64,000 nucleotides of DNA, from positions 61,407-125,406 of the forward strand of contig UBUL01000002.1 in assembly GCA_900468625.1 (NCBI GenBank), written 5' to 3'. The DNA comes from Hyphomicrobiales bacterium (GTDB lineage: Bacteria; Pseudomonadota; Alphaproteobacteria; Rhizobiales; Rhizobiaceae). Shown piece by piece: positions 1 through 8,717 of the stretch (position 1 is its first letter; each line of letters opens with the position of its first letter). The notes below the pieces were generated by a model. That model had not been told where the DNA came from, made no database searches, and saw only the letters and a list, made by a program, of their open reading frames with translations. A program made the translations under genes and the position numbers.

Positions 1-1
1 A

Positions 2-1822
2 ATGCCGCCCGAGGCAGCCCGAACGGCAGAAAAGAAGGCGCCTTTGCCTTGGTCGCATCCGGCCTTGGTCGCACTTGCCTATGCTGTGGTCGTTATCGTC
101 GCGCAACTCGTCATTCATCGTCACCTCGCGGACTATGTCGGTCCGGATAATGACGACGCCATGCGCCTTGTCGAAGTGCGGGATTTCCTCGCCGGCCAAG
201 GCTGGTTCGATATGATGCAATACCGTCTCGGCCTCGACGGCGGGACGCTGATGCATTGGTCGCGCTTCATCGACCTGCCGATCGCAAGCCTCATCCTCTT
301 CTTCCGGATGTTTTTTTCGCCCGAAGGGGCGGAGGCGGCGGCGCTGACCGTGTGGCCGCTCATGCTCGTTCTGCCGCTGATGGTCTTTATGGGGCTTGCC
401 GGCCGGCGCGTCGCCGGTGTCGAAGGTATGCATTTTTCGCTGATCTTGACGGCGATGTTCGTATTGCTCTCGCCGCGTTTCGTGCCGGGGTCCATCGATC
501 ATGACAATGTTCAGCTTGGCCTTGTCGCCCTCACCGTTGCCATGCTAGTCGATGAAAACCATCGGCCGCGCAATTTCGCGGTCGCCGCCGTCGCTCTTGC
601 CATCCAGCTCGGTATCGGTGCGGAAACGACGCCCTTCGTTGCCGTCGCCTGCATGTCGGTTGCTTGTCTTTGGGCCTGGAAAGGCGAAGCCTTCGCGCCG
701 GCTGCGAAAGCCTTTGCGCTGACACTGACCATCGCCGTCAGCGCCGCCTTCTTTTCGCTGGTGCCGCCGCGCTTTTATTCCATGGTCACCTGCGACAATC
801 TTTCGCTCGGCTTTTACGGCATCACCAGCGCCGGCTGCGTCGGGCTTCTGTTGTCGGCGCTTTTTGCCAGCCGCCTGTCCCGGCAGTGGCGCATCGCGGT
901 TCTGCTGGCCGATGGCGCGTTCGTATTTGCGACGACCGTCGCGCTTGCGCCGCAATGCCTGCACAATCCGCTTGCCGATCTCGATCCGATGCTGGTGGAT
1001 CTCTGGCTGAACGAGATAACGGAGGCGCAGTCGATCTTTTCGATCGCCCGGACCCAGCCCGATACGCTCGGCGTCTTCTATGCGACCGGTCTTCTGGCCA
1101 TGGTCTTTTGCGCAATTCGCATTCTGCGCGGTGATCGCGCCGGCCTGTTTGCAATTCTCATGGCCATGGTTGCGATCAACTGGGTGATTACGCTGGTGCA
1201 GGTGCGCGGCGCGGAATTTGCCAACCTCCTTGCCATCCCGCCCCTGGCCCTGATGATCGCCGATCTCAGGCGCGGCTACATGGCCGATACCCGTAACATG
1301 CGCTCGGCCTTGCTCTATGCGGTGACGGTGCTGGTTTCCGCCCCCGCGGTATGGGCGATCGGCGGCTTGCTTGTCACGAAGGGCTTCAGCAACGGCTTTG
1401 CGATCGCGACTCCCGCCAAGGCCGAGGAAACCGCCGATTGTGCCTCGAAGACAGCGCTGGCGCCGATCGCGGGCCTTCAGCCAGGGGTCGTCGCGGCAGC
1501 CTCGAACATGGGAGCGCCGCTTTTGCGCTTCACGCCGCATCGCACCTTATCCGGCCCTTATCACCGAGATCCCGACGGCATGCTGGCCGAACTGCATATC
1601 GGCCTTGCGGAACCGCAAAGGGCGGAGGCGCTCTTGCGTGAGGCAAAGGTGACATTAGTCGCCTTCTGCAAAGAGGATCCGCAGGTGCTGCTCTTAAGCG
1701 AGCGGGCTCCCAAGGGACTTTATGCCTATCTGAGTGCTGGGCGTGTTCCCGTTTATCTGGAACCCATTGCGACCCAGGGCGAATCGGATGTGCAGTTCTT
1801 CCGCGTCAAATCGCAGGATTGA
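2..1822 (+). CDS. Polytopic membrane protein, GT-C / STT3-like glycosyltransferase candidate
   Basis: This 606-residue integral membrane protein has a first membrane segment at about residues 20-40, a first extracytoplasmic loop with D49, D51 and D52 followed by a conserved-looking HWSR stretch, about ten further hydrophobic segments, and a soluble C-terminal domain from about residue 455. A D166-H-D168 motif lies in a later loop and an acidic ITE (E351) in a third. GT-C enzymes such as PglB/STT3 use a loop-1 Asp, a DxD and a loop-5 Glu at roughly these spacings, so I infer a lipid-linked sugar transferase fold. The WWDYG acceptor motif of true oligosaccharyltransferases is not seen. Plain membrane protein of unknown function is the fallback. 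The start codon lies at the window edge, so a longer N-terminus cannot be excluded. The stop at 1820-1822 precedes a repeat remnant. Confidence 0.6.
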   Translation: MPPEAARTAEKKAPLPWSHPALVALAYAVVVIVAQLVIHRHLADYVGPDNDDAMRLVEVRDFLAGQGWFDMMQYRLGLDGGTLMHWSRFIDLPIASLILFFRMFFSPEGAEAAALTVWPLMLVLPLMVFMGLAGRRVAGVEGMHFSLILTAMFVLLSPRFVPGSIDHDNVQLGLVALTVAMLVDENHRPRNFAVAAVALAIQLGIGAETTPFVAVACMSVACLWAWKGEAFAPAAKAFALTLTIAVSAAFFSLVPPRFYSMVTCDNLSLGFYGITSAGCVGLLLSALFASRLSRQWRIAVLLADGAFVFATTVALAPQCLHNPLADLDPMLVDLWLNEITEAQSIFSIARTQPDTLGVFYATGLLAMVFCAIRILRGDRAGLFAILMAMVAINWVITLVQVRGAEFANLLAIPPLALMIADLRRGYMADTRNMRSALLYAVTVLVSAPAVWAIGGLLVTKGFSNGFAIATPAKAEETADCASKTALAPIAGLQPGVVAAASNMGAPLLRFTPHRTLSGPYHRDPDGMLAELHIGLAEPQRAEALLREAKVTLVAFCKEDPQVLLLSERAPKGLYAYLSAGRVPVYLEPIATQGESDVQFFRVKSQD

Positions 1823-1833
1823 GCCGGAGGCGT

Positions 1834-1878
1834 AATTTCGGACCGAAAACCGCCTACACTTTTCCGCATCACGCTCTA
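1834..1878 (-). repeat. Diverged RIME-like repeat half (copy E)
   Basis: Read on the minus strand this begins TAGAGCGTGATGCGGAAAAG and continues with the same core as the copy at 46141-46192 (AAAAGTGT, then CGGTTTT, then CGG). It lies between two convergent genes. Its first three bases are the TAG stop codon of the small membrane protein gene at 1876-2103. Only one palindromic half is recognisable. Confidence 0.6.
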
Positions 1879-2103
1879 GGCGCGGCGCTGCTCCATCATC
1901 TCGGCCGTAATGAGATAGCCGATGAAGCCAAGATTGTAACCGCCGAGCGCAATGAACAGTGTCGTCAGCGGCGGCGGAACGATCGACATCGCGACCGCCG
2001 CCATGAAGGCGATACTCACCAGCGCCACGCCGAGCAAGGCGCCGATGGTCGTGCGCTGCAGCCCGGCGACAATTCCGATGATCATGGCGGTCGCGAATAT
2101 CAT
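1876..2103 (-). CDS. Small two- to three-helix membrane protein, unknown function
   Basis: A 75-residue hydrophobic protein beginning MIFATAMIIG, with stretches able to span the membrane at about residues 1-20, 22-42 and 46-66, and a polar C-terminus ending EMMEQRRA. I do not recognise a family. It is convergent with the large membrane protein upstream and its TAG stop is the first codon of a RIME-like repeat. The 238-bp region between its start and xseA must contain both divergent promoters. No functional assignment can be made from sequence alone; it is considered real because of the continuous hydrophobic pattern, the ATG start and the lack of any competing gene. Confidence 0.6.
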   Translation of the reverse strand: MIFATAMIIGIVAGLQRTTIGALLGVALVSIAFMAAVAMSIVPPPLTTLFIALGGYNLGFIGYLITAEMMEQRRA

Positions 2104-2341
2104 CGCTCCATATCCTCTTTACCAAGAACCAGTTTGCACAGATTTACGCGCGGACGGCTAAGAAAGGCTTTGTCGATAGGGTTAACGTTTGATGAAGCGA
2201 TAAGCTCCACTCTCTTTATGGGACATGCAATGATCGCTGCTGTCCCTCAACTATGCGCACAATCCTCGCCTTCGATCGTTTCAGACTTAGGGAGTACGCA
2301 CAAGGCTCCGCATTTTCCGCGACATGGGCTAGAAGGAAGCC

Positions 2342-3943
2342 ATGAGCAGCTTTTTTGAGAATGATTCGCCCTCGAACCTGACGGAATATTCCGTTTCGGA
2401 ATTGTCGGGATCGATCAAGCGCACCGTCGAGAACGCGTTCGACCAGGTACGCGTGCGCGGTGAAATCTCCGGCTATCGCGGGCCGCATTCCTCGGGTCAT
2501 GCCTATTTCTCGCTGAAGGATGATCGTGCCCGTATCGACGCGGTGATCTGGAAGGGTACCTTCTCCAAGCTGAAATTTCGCCCCGAAGAGGGGATGGAAG
2601 TCATCGCGACCGGCAAGGTGACGACCTTCCCGGGTTCGTCGAAATATCAGATCGTCATCGAGACTTTGGAGCCTGCCGGTGCTGGCGCCTTGATGGCGCT
2701 TCTTGAGGAGCGCAAGCGCAAGCTCGGCGTCGAAGGCCTCTTCGATCCCGAGCGCAAACGCAGGCTCCCCTTCCTGCCAAGGGTAATCGGTGTCGTGACC
2801 TCTCCGACCGGTGCCGTCATCCGCGATATCCTGCACCGTATTTCCGATCGTTTTCCCGTGCATGTGCTGGTCTGGCCGGTGAAGGTGCAGGGGGAGGGCT
2901 CCGGCGACGAGGTGGCGAACGCCATCCGCGGCTTCAACGAGTTTGAGCGAGGCGGCCCGATCCCGCGCCCCGACGTGCTGATCGTCGCGCGCGGCGGCGG
3001 CAGCCTCGAGGACCTCTGGAGCTTCAACGACGAGGCCGTCGTCCGTGCCGCTGCCGCGAGTGATATCCCGCTGATCTCGGCCGTCGGCCACGAGACCGAC
3101 TGGACCTTGATCGACTATGCCGCTGACGTGCGCGCACCGACGCCGACGGGCGCGGCGGAAATGGCAGTGCCTGTTCGGGCCGAGCTGGAGGCGCAGCTCG
3201 CAAGCCTTGCAGCCCGGCTGCAGGGCGGAATGATAAGACAGATGGATCAGCGGCGACAGGCGGTGCGTGCGCTGTTGCGGGCGCTACCTTCGCTCGACCA
3301 GATCCTGGCCCTGCCGCGCCGCCGCTTCGATGAGGCGGCCGCCGGCCTTGGCCGTGGATTGGAGCTGAACACGCTGAACAAGCGCCGTTCCTTCGAGCGC
3401 ATGGCCTCGCAGCTGCGGCCGGATATCCTGTCGAACCGGATCGCCGAGCGCCGCCAGCAATTGGGCGAGCGGATGACCCGCGCGGAGCGGACCATCGAGC
3501 GCATGCTCGACCGCTCTCGCGCCCGCATCGAACGCGCGGATGCCGTCTTCGCCACGCTGCCCTCGCACCTCGAAGCGCAGACGGGGAGGGCGCGCGATCG
3601 CCTCGGCAATCTTGTCCGCCACGCCGACACCGCCATCCGCCATCAGCTAACCCGTGCCCGCAGCGAGCTTGTCGCGCAGGAACGTATCCTGCAGTCGCTC
3701 TCCTACAAGAATGTTTTGAAGCGTGGCTATGCCGTCGTGCGTGATGAGGACGACCGCCCGGTTTCGCTGGCAGCGGCACTTTCGACAGGTGCTGCCATAT
3801 CGATCGAATTTGCGGATGGCCGTGTCGGCGCGGTCATCGGCGATGCCGCCGCCCCACCGTCATCAGGCGCCACACCTGCGAAAAAGCGGGCTACCAAACC
3901 CGCAGAACCCGCCGTTCCGCCAAAGCAGGGAAGCCTGTTCTGA
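2342..3943 (+). CDS. xseA: Exodeoxyribonuclease VII large subunit
   Basis: Large subunit of the nuclease that degrades single-stranded DNA to oligonucleotides, cytoplasmic, working with many copies of the small subunit XseB (not in this window). The 533-residue protein has an N-terminal OB-fold (about residues 12-110) and the catalytic domain with the family signature [11 protein letters not shown] (216-226), [10 protein letters not shown] (246-255) and [13 protein letters not shown] (261-273), followed by an arginine-rich coiled-coil region (about 280-460). It is longer than the roughly 450-residue E. coli protein because of a low-complexity Ala/Pro/Lys tail ending GSLF. AAGGAAG lies just before the ATG. 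The TGA overlaps the ATG of the next gene (TGATG), so the two are translationally coupled. Confidence 0.95.
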   Translation: MSSFFENDSPSNLTEYSVSELSGSIKRTVENAFDQVRVRGEISGYRGPHSSGHAYFSLKDDRARIDAVIWKGTFSKLKFRPEEGMEVIATGKVTTFPGSSKYQIVIETLEPAGAGALMALLEERKRKLGVEGLFDPERKRRLPFLPRVIGVVTSPTGAVIRDILHRISDRFPVHVLVWPVKVQGEGSGDEVANAIRGFNEFERGGPIPRPDVLIVARGGGSLEDLWSFNDEAVVRAAAASDIPLISAVGHETDWTLIDYAADVRAPTPTGAAEMAVPVRAELEAQLASLAARLQGGMIRQMDQRRQAVRALLRALPSLDQILALPRRRFDEAAAGLGRGLELNTLNKRRSFERMASQLRPDILSNRIAERRQQLGERMTRAERTIERMLDRSRARIERADAVFATLPSHLEAQTGRARDRLGNLVRHADTAIRHQLTRARSELVAQERILQSLSYKNVLKRGYAVVRDEDDRPVSLAAALSTGAAISIEFADGRVGAVIGDAAAPPSSGATPAKKRATKPAEPAVPPKQGSLF

Positions 3944-4533
3944 TGCGTATCCTGCTCGTTCTGGCACATCCGCTGGAGGACAGCTTCGCCGCCGCTGTGG
4001 CGAAGCTCGCGCGGGAAACGCTTGCCGCCGGCGGCCACGAGGTCGATCTGCTCGATCTCTATCGCGAGGGCTTCGACCCGCGTCTTTCGGAAGTGGAGCG
4101 GGGCGGCTATTTCGATCAGCCCTACGATACCGCGGGCGTCGGCGATATCGTCGCGCGTCTGCGGGCGGCCGAGGGACTGATCCTCGTGTTTCCGCAATGG
4201 TGGTTCAATTTCCCTGCCATTCTCAAAGGCTTCTTCGATCGTGCCTTTGCGCCCGGCGTTGCCTTTACTCATGATCCCGCCGGCGGCCGTATCGTGCCGC
4301 AGCTCACCAATATCCGGTTGTTCTGGGCACTCACGACCACCGGTTCGCCCTGGTGGATCGTGCACCTCTATATGGGCAATCCGGTGCGGCGCCTGCTGAA
4401 GCGCGGCATCGCCGCCTTCTGCGCCAAGCGGCTGAATTTCCGCATGCTGGCGCTTCATGACATGGATCGCGTCACCGATGCCGGACGCAAGGCGCATCTC
4501 GAGCGCGTCAAGCGAGCGCTGGCGACGATCTGA
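3943..4533 (+). CDS. NAD(P)H-dependent oxidoreductase, flavodoxin-like fold
   Basis: A 196-residue protein of the Flavodoxin_2 family (NQO1, MdaB, KefF relatives), expected to bind FMN or FAD and reduce quinones or similar electrophiles in the cytoplasm. The start [10 protein letters not shown] is the first beta strand and phosphate-binding loop; LVFPQWWFNFPAILKGFFDR (81-100) is the characteristic flavin/ring-binding segment. Length fits the family. Its ATG overlaps the xseA stop by one base, so it is expressed with xseA, although a functional link to DNA repair is not evident. A strong hairpin beyond the stop, shared with the convergent aminopeptidase gene, closes the unit. The substrate cannot be predicted. 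Confidence 0.85.
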   Translation: MRILLVLAHPLEDSFAAAVAKLARETLAAGGHEVDLLDLYREGFDPRLSEVERGGYFDQPYDTAGVGDIVARLRAAEGLILVFPQWWFNFPAILKGFFDRAFAPGVAFTHDPAGGRIVPQLTNIRLFWALTTTGSPWWIVHLYMGNPVRRLLKRGIAAFCAKRLNFRMLALHDMDRVTDAGRKAHLERVKRALATI

Positions 4534-4555
4534 TTCCGCGCTTCCAGACAAAAAA

Positions 4556-4583
4556 CATGCCGCGGCAGGGATACCGCGGCACG
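4556..4583 (-). terminator. Rho-independent terminator of the aminopeptidase gene
   Basis: Inverted arms CATGCCGCGG (4556-4565) and CCGCGGCACG (4574-4583) form a stem with one mismatch. On the minus strand the stem is followed by a run of six T, so it terminates the gene at 4610-5863. It sits 22 bases after the plus-strand oxidoreductase gene and may also slow readthrough from that side. Confidence 0.8.
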
Positions 4584-4609
4584 CTCTCATTCAAGGTATC
4601 TGTGCGTCC

Positions 4610-5863
4610 TTATGCCCACTCGCCCTTGCGCATGACGGGAACGCGCGAGCCATCGGCATTGATACCGTCGATATCGACCTTGTCGGAGCCGATCATCCAG
4701 TCGATATGAATCAGGCTGGAGTTGCCGCCCTGCGCCTTGATCTGCTCCTGGCTGAGCTTGGCGCCGTCCATGAAGCACTTGGAATAGCATTGGCCGAGCG
4801 CGATATGGCAGGAGGCGTTTTCATCGAAGAGCGTGTTGTAGAACAGGATGCCGCTTGCCGAAATCGGCGAGGAATGCGGCACCAGCGCCACTTCGCCGAG
4901 CCGGCGCGCGCCTTCGTCGGTGTCGAGTACCTTGTTCAGCACCTCCTCGCCGCGCGTCGCCTTCGCCTCGATGATCCGGCCGCCCTCGAAGCGCACCTGG
5001 ATATTGTCGATCAGCGTGCCCTGATGCGACAGCGGCTTGGTGGAGGAGACATGGCCTTCGACGCGCAGCGCATGCGGCGTGGTGAAGACCTCTTCCGTTG
5101 GGATGTTCGGGTTGCAGGTGATGCCGTTCTTAGCGATGGAAGCGCCGCCATGCCATTCGTGGCCGTCTGCGAGACCAACCGTCAGGTCGGTGCCTGGTCC
5201 CTGGAAATGCAGGGCGGCAAAACGCTGGCCGTTCATCCACGCCGAACGCTTGTGCAGATTGGCGTTGTGCTCCGCCCAGGCCGCGATCGGATCTTCGACA
5301 TCGACGCGCGACGCGGAAAAGATCGCCTTGGCGAGCTTGGCAACCGCGATCGGTTCCGGATCGTTCGGGAAGACCAGCTTTGCCCAGGAGGGGTTCGGAT
5401 AGGAGACGATGTTCCAGTTGGTGTCGAAATTCGAGATCTTTTCGAGCGCCGGCTTGTAGGCGGCCGAATTGGCGCGGTTGGCGCGGGCCACCTTGTTCGG
5501 GTCCTGGTTCGACAGGAGCATCGGATTGTCGCCGGCAATGGCGAGACGAGCCGTATTGTTGGAGAAAGCCTTGGCCATGCTTTCATAGAGCCATGTCGCG
5601 GCACGGTCGAAGCTGGCATCCTGGCCGTATTCGTAGCGGGCGAGCGTCGTCTCTTCGTCCGAATAGAAGGTGGAGACGAGACCGGCGCCGGCCTTGTAGG
5701 CCTCCCGCGTGATCAGCCGCACCAGCGGCATCGCTGCGATCGGCGCTGTCATCAGCAGATCCTGGCCGGACTGCAGCTGCAACCCGACCCTTACGGCTAC
5801 TTCCGCAAGCTTTTCCAGCTTGGCGTGATCGACGGGATGATGGTTGGGGCTGGCTGATGTCAT
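4610..5863 (-). CDS. Aminopeptidase, M29 family (AmpS/PepS/aminopeptidase T type)
   Basis: A 417-residue cytoplasmic metallo-aminopeptidase that removes N-terminal residues from peptides using two divalent metal ions. The family pattern is visible: a metal-ligand glutamate region (NIPTEEVFTTP), a second in RVEGHVSSTKPL, a third in RLGEVALVP, and the C-terminal block FYNTLFDENASCHIALGQ followed by HIDWMIG. Length matches the family (about 410 residues). The gene stands alone, convergent with xseA and its partner, with its own terminator. The start chosen (MTSASPNHH) gives a short polar N-terminus before the first helix. Confidence 0.9.
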   Translation of the reverse strand: MTSASPNHHPVDHAKLEKLAEVAVRVGLQLQSGQDLLMTAPIAAMPLVRLITREAYKAGAGLVSTFYSDEETTLARYEYGQDASFDRAATWLYESMAKAFSNNTARLAIAGDNPMLLSNQDPNKVARANRANSAAYKPALEKISNFDTNWNIVSYPNPSWAKLVFPNDPEPIAVAKLAKAIFSASRVDVEDPIAAWAEHNANLHKRSAWMNGQRFAALHFQGPGTDLTVGLADGHEWHGGASIAKNGITCNPNIPTEEVFTTPHALRVEGHVSSTKPLSHQGTLIDNIQVRFEGGRIIEAKATRGEEVLNKVLDTDEGARRLGEVALVPHSSPISASGILFYNTLFDENASCHIALGQCYSKCFMDGAKLSQEQIKAQGGNSSLIHIDWMIGSDKVDIDGINADGSRVPVMRKGEWA

Positions 5864-5956
5864 GGCAAAACCTGCTTGGCTGATATCGAGGATGGTCCGA
5901 AGACTTAGACCGGTTTGCGGCGAAATTGAAGGCGCTTTGTCCGATCTTGAGGATCG

Positions 5957-6430
5957 TCAGGCAATCAGCGGCGCGGCCTTGGCTTTAAGAGCGGTCAATG
6001 CATCCTGCGGACTTAACCGCACCTGCAACCCGCGCTGGCCGCCGTTTATATAGACGTAAGCCTCGACCATCGCCTGCGCCTCGATCGCCGTCGGAACGAG
6101 CTTCTTCTGGCCGAACGGGCTGATGCCGCCGACATGATATCCCGTCAGGCGCTCGGCATCGACAGGTTTCATCATGGCGGCCGACTTGCCGCCAAAGGCC
6201 GCGGCAAGCTTCTTCATGCTGACTTCGTGGTCGGAGGGCACGACGGCGCAGACCGGTTTGCCATCCACCTCGGCCATCAGCGTCTTCAGGACGCGATGCG
6301 GCTCCTCGCCAAGAGCCTCCGCCGCCTGCAGGCCGACACGCTCCGCATTCGGGTCGTAGTCATAGGCATGCACGGTGAAGGCGACTTTCGCCTGGGTCAG
6401 CACTTGTGTGGCGCGGGTGGTTTTGGACAT
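5957..6430 (-). CDS. ybaK: Cys-tRNA(Pro) deacylase, YbaK/EbsC family
   Basis: A 157-residue editing-domain protein homologous to the ProRS insertion domain; family members hydrolyse Cys-tRNA(Pro) in the cytoplasm. The conserved lysine is in RVLKTLM (K49) and the GGISPFGQKK motif is at 101-110, followed by the expected ELPTAI-like LVPTAI segment. Length is typical for YbaK. It sits upstream of the aminopeptidase on the same strand with a 93-bp gap and downstream of the PIN module, probably as a single gene. Assignment to YbaK rather than the related ProX or YeaK types rests on the GGISP signature. Confidence 0.88.
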   Translation of the reverse strand: MSKTTRATQVLTQAKVAFTVHAYDYDPNAERVGLQAAEALGEEPHRVLKTLMAEVDGKPVCAVVPSDHEVSMKKLAAAFGGKSAAMMKPVDAERLTGYHVGGISPFGQKKLVPTAIEAQAMVEAYVYINGGQRGLQVRLSPQDALTALKAKAAPLIA

Positions 6431-6458
6431 GGGAAACCGATATATTCTGCTGTGAAAC

Positions 6459-6686
6459 TTATCCCCGTTCGGAGTGAACGCGATCCAGCTTTCCTAGAAT
6501 TTCGAGACCACGAGTTTTGTCACCCTTGGCCGCCCTGAGCTGAAATCGCGTCTCGGCATCGAACTCCGTGAGCGCTTTTGTCGTCAGCTCTTCGAAAAGC
6601 TTGTTGAGACTCGTGCCGCGGGACGCGGCAAGTGCCTTCAGCCGTTCGTGCTGATCGCTTGGAAGACGAATGGTGAGCGTGCTCAT
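6459..6686 (-). CDS. Antitoxin of a PIN-type toxin-antitoxin module, RHH/HicB-like
   Basis: A 75-residue protein whose N-terminus (STLTIRLPSDQHERLKALAA) has the beta-strand plus helix pattern of ribbon-helix-helix DNA-binding antitoxins; the C-terminal half is charged and would wrap the toxin. It starts one base after the toxin stop codon, so the two are cotranscribed and probably translationally coupled, with the toxin encoded first. The likely role is to neutralise the PIN nuclease and to repress the shared promoter through the palindrome at 7121-7140. Family naming is tentative; the pairing is firm. Confidence 0.8.
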   Translation of the reverse strand: MSTLTIRLPSDQHERLKALAASRGTSLNKLFEELTTKALTEFDAETRFQLRAAKGDKTRGLEILGKLDRVHSERG

Positions 6687-6687
6687 G

Positions 6688-7113
6688 TCAAGACTTTCTC
6701 CTCATAAGGAACTCACCTGCCGTAAGAATTTCCAGCTGCGGAAATAGCAATTCCGCTTGGGCGAAATCCTTCTTGTTTGCCGTTATTAAATTCGACGCGC
6801 CGCCACCGACCGCAAGTTCGATCAAATGATTATCTCCTTCGTCGCGCAGGTTTGGACGCGATAAATAATATATGGGAATCCACATGCAGCTCGAAAGGAA
6901 TGCATCGAGGAGTATCGCGCGCTCTTCTTTTGAGATGAAACGATCATCGAAAAGGGCATCTCTTCCGCAAACATCCTCGTATTTGGCAAACAAGGCATTG
7001 CTGATCAGTGGAACAAGGTGCTCTTCAAGACAGAGGCGGATGACCTGTCGTGGAGCGCCATCGGCGTTCATGATCGCGGAAACGAAAATGTTCGTGTCGA
7101 TGACAACCTTCAT
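6688..7113 (-). CDS. PIN-domain toxin (COG1569-type)
   Basis: A 141-residue PIN-domain protein expected to be a Mg-dependent ribonuclease that arrests growth when freed from its antitoxin. The acidic active-site set is visible: D6 in VVIDTNIF, E46 in KYEDVCGR, the DEGDNHLIE segment (91-99) and D116 in TANKKDF. Length fits chromosomal PIN toxins. It precedes its antitoxin by one base, the reverse of the classical VapBC order. Base composition is more AT-rich than the neighbouring genes, which suggests acquisition. A perfect 20-bp palindrome lies seven bases before the ATG. Confidence 0.85.
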   Translation of the reverse strand: MKVVIDTNIFVSAIMNADGAPRQVIRLCLEEHLVPLISNALFAKYEDVCGRDALFDDRFISKEERAILLDAFLSSCMWIPIYYLSRPNLRDEGDNHLIELAVGGGASNLITANKKDFAQAELLFPQLEILTAGEFLMRRKS

Positions 7114-7120
7114 GGAAAAG

Positions 7121-7140
7121 TGATAGCATATATGCTATCA
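7121..7140. promoter_or_regulatory. Perfect 20-bp palindrome, probable toxin-antitoxin operator
   Basis: TGATAGCATATATGCTATCA is its own reverse complement over all 20 bases. It lies seven bases upstream of the toxin ATG and three bases beyond the yffB-like stop codon. This position and the dimeric DNA-binding antitoxin make an autoregulatory operator the simplest reading. The AT core could overlap the -10 element. Confidence 0.75.
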
Positions 7141-7142
7141 TT

Positions 7143-7514
7143 TTAAAAGAGCGCCTCAGTCGGCCAAGCCTTGAAGAAGCTCGCATAAATATCGGGTTTG
7201 AAGCCGACCAGCAACTTTCCGTCCGCCTCCAGTACCGGGCGCTTGATCATCGAAGGCTGCGCCATCATCAATGCGATGGCCTTGTCCTTCGAAAGATCGG
7301 TGCGATCGGCTTCCGGCAGCGCCTTGAACGTGGTGCCGGCGCGGTTGAGCACGACTTCCCATCCGGCTTCCTTTGTCCAGCGTTCGAGATGTTCCCGATC
7401 GATACCGACGGCCTTGTAGTCGTGGAAATCATAGGCGATGTCATGGCCTTCGAGCCAGCTGCGGGCCTTCTTCATCGTGTCGCAGTTCTTGATGCCGTAA
7501 ATGGTGATCGTCAT
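7143..7514 (-). CDS. yffB: ArsC-family reductase, YffB/Spx-like
   Basis: A 123-residue thioredoxin-fold protein of the ArsC/Spx/YffB group. The N-terminus TITIYGIKNCDTMKKAR has a single conserved cysteine (C10) followed by DTM rather than the CxxC of Spx or the CX5R of thioredoxin-coupled ArsC, which fits the YffB subgroup, probably glutathione-dependent. RPVLEAD and VGFKPDIYASFF are the usual family C-terminal blocks. True arsenate reductase activity is unproven for this subgroup and no arsenic genes are nearby. The TAA stop lies against the toxin operator, so the two transcription units are packed tightly. Confidence 0.85.
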   Translation of the reverse strand: MTITIYGIKNCDTMKKARSWLEGHDIAYDFHDYKAVGIDREHLERWTKEAGWEVVLNRAGTTFKALPEADRTDLSKDKAIALMMAQPSMIKRPVLEADGKLLVGFKPDIYASFFKAWPTEALF

Positions 7515-7538
7515 GTCGAATCCGTCTCTTGCTTCCCA

Positions 7539-8600
7539 TTAGTCCTCAAGCGTTCCAGGCTTCCGGGCGACGGAACTCGGCCTATCGGAGCCGATCTTCA
7601 TCAGGTCGCCGCGCCTGCGTACCAGCCGGTCCGAAACACGGGTGACGATCAGGCCAGCCTGCGGTGCGCGGACATCGATGGTCCCATCCGGCATGCCGGG
7701 GGAGGTGATGATCGTCGCTAGCAGGTCGCCTTCTGCAACGCGCTCGCCGATATTGCGATGGAAGAGCACGGTGCCTGCCTGCGGCGCGCGGATCATCTCG
7801 ATATTGTCGAGCGGCACAGCCGGGCCATCGAACGCATCAAGTGCGACGCGTTCGTCGTGGACTGCGCCGCGCGCGGCCAGGAAGCGCCAGAGCCCTTCCG
7901 CATCCTTCCTTGCCATCTCGGGATAGACATCGCGAGTGCCGCGCAGTTCCACCGTGACTGAAAGCTTGCCCGGCAGTCTCGCCTTCTTCTCGCCCGGCAC
8001 TTCATATTTCCAGGCGAAACTCACAGCCTCTTCAAAGGCCGAACTTTCGCCGTCCGACAGCAGCACGGCATCCATCTTGAGCGCTGCGGCAAGATCGGAA
8101 GCCTCGGGCCAGAAAGCCTCGTCGATATAGGCATATTGCAGGGATTCGTCGTCGCAATGAAAATCGATGACCAGATCGGCGCCGAGCGCCATATGGATCA
8201 GCTGGCGCTTCAGCCGGTCTACGGCCGGATAACGCTCGAGGTTCTCGATCAGGAGATCGCGGTCGCGCAGCGAGATCAGCGGAAAGTCGCGGTTGAAATT
8301 GGTGCGCGAGCCGAGGTCGAAACGGCCCTGCATCTCGCCGAAATGCGATTGCGCCGCGCCGATCGGATTGGCGTGCGGCACCACGATGATGTCGCTGAGG
8401 ATCACGCCTTCCGCTTCCGCCTGCCGCAGGCGCCCGCAGAGGAAATGCACGAGCGCCGTGCCCGGCAGCTCGCCGGCGTGCAACGCAGCCTGGATATAAA
8501 CCTTCGGTGCATCCGCCTTGCTGCCGGCAAAATGCAGGACGGGCAGCCGCCAGGCGATCCCCGGAGTGTCGCCTTCGATGACGATTTCGGTGACATTCAT
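7539..8600 (-). CDS. Succinylglutamate desuccinylase/aspartoacylase-family hydrolase
   Basis: A 353-residue zinc hydrolase of the AstE/AspA branch of M14-like carboxypeptidases. Zinc ligands are visible as H41-x-x-E44 in ALHAGELPG and H148 in DFHCDD, with a catalytic-type glutamate in VTVELRGTR. The C-terminal third (APQAGTVLFH, then RAPQAGLIVTR) resembles a lipoyl-like barrel seen in some family members. AGGAGG sits eight bases before the ATG at 8600, which is why I prefer MNVTEIVIEG over upstream start codons. Substrate is unknown; family members deacylate N-acyl amino acids. It is 24 bases before the yffB-like gene and may form an operon with it. Confidence 0.8.
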   Translation of the reverse strand: MNVTEIVIEGDTPGIAWRLPVLHFAGSKADAPKVYIQAALHAGELPGTALVHFLCGRLRQAEAEGVILSDIIVVPHANPIGAAQSHFGEMQGRFDLGSRTNFNRDFPLISLRDRDLLIENLERYPAVDRLKRQLIHMALGADLVIDFHCDDESLQYAYIDEAFWPEASDLAAALKMDAVLLSDGESSAFEEAVSFAWKYEVPGEKKARLPGKLSVTVELRGTRDVYPEMARKDAEGLWRFLAARGAVHDERVALDAFDGPAVPLDNIEMIRAPQAGTVLFHRNIGERVAEGDLLATIITSPGMPDGTIDVRAPQAGLIVTRVSDRLVRRRGDLMKIGSDRPSSVARKPGTLED

Positions 8601-8717
8601 GGGCCGGCCTCCTGCTGATGACAATCGGAGACCCATATCAAGCCTTGACCGCAACCCGCAACCTTTTGTCGCCATCTGCCGAAACCAGGATCAAGGACAA
8701 ATGCCCCAAAGTGGCTG

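Noticed and set aside
545..1540. 331-codon minus frame opposite the GT-C protein
   Set aside because: Highly basic low-complexity product, no start signal; shadow.
4457..5857. Long open frame opposite the M29 aminopeptidase gene
   Set aside because: Antisense shadow of a GC-rich coding region; no family motifs, and the minus-strand gene is certain.
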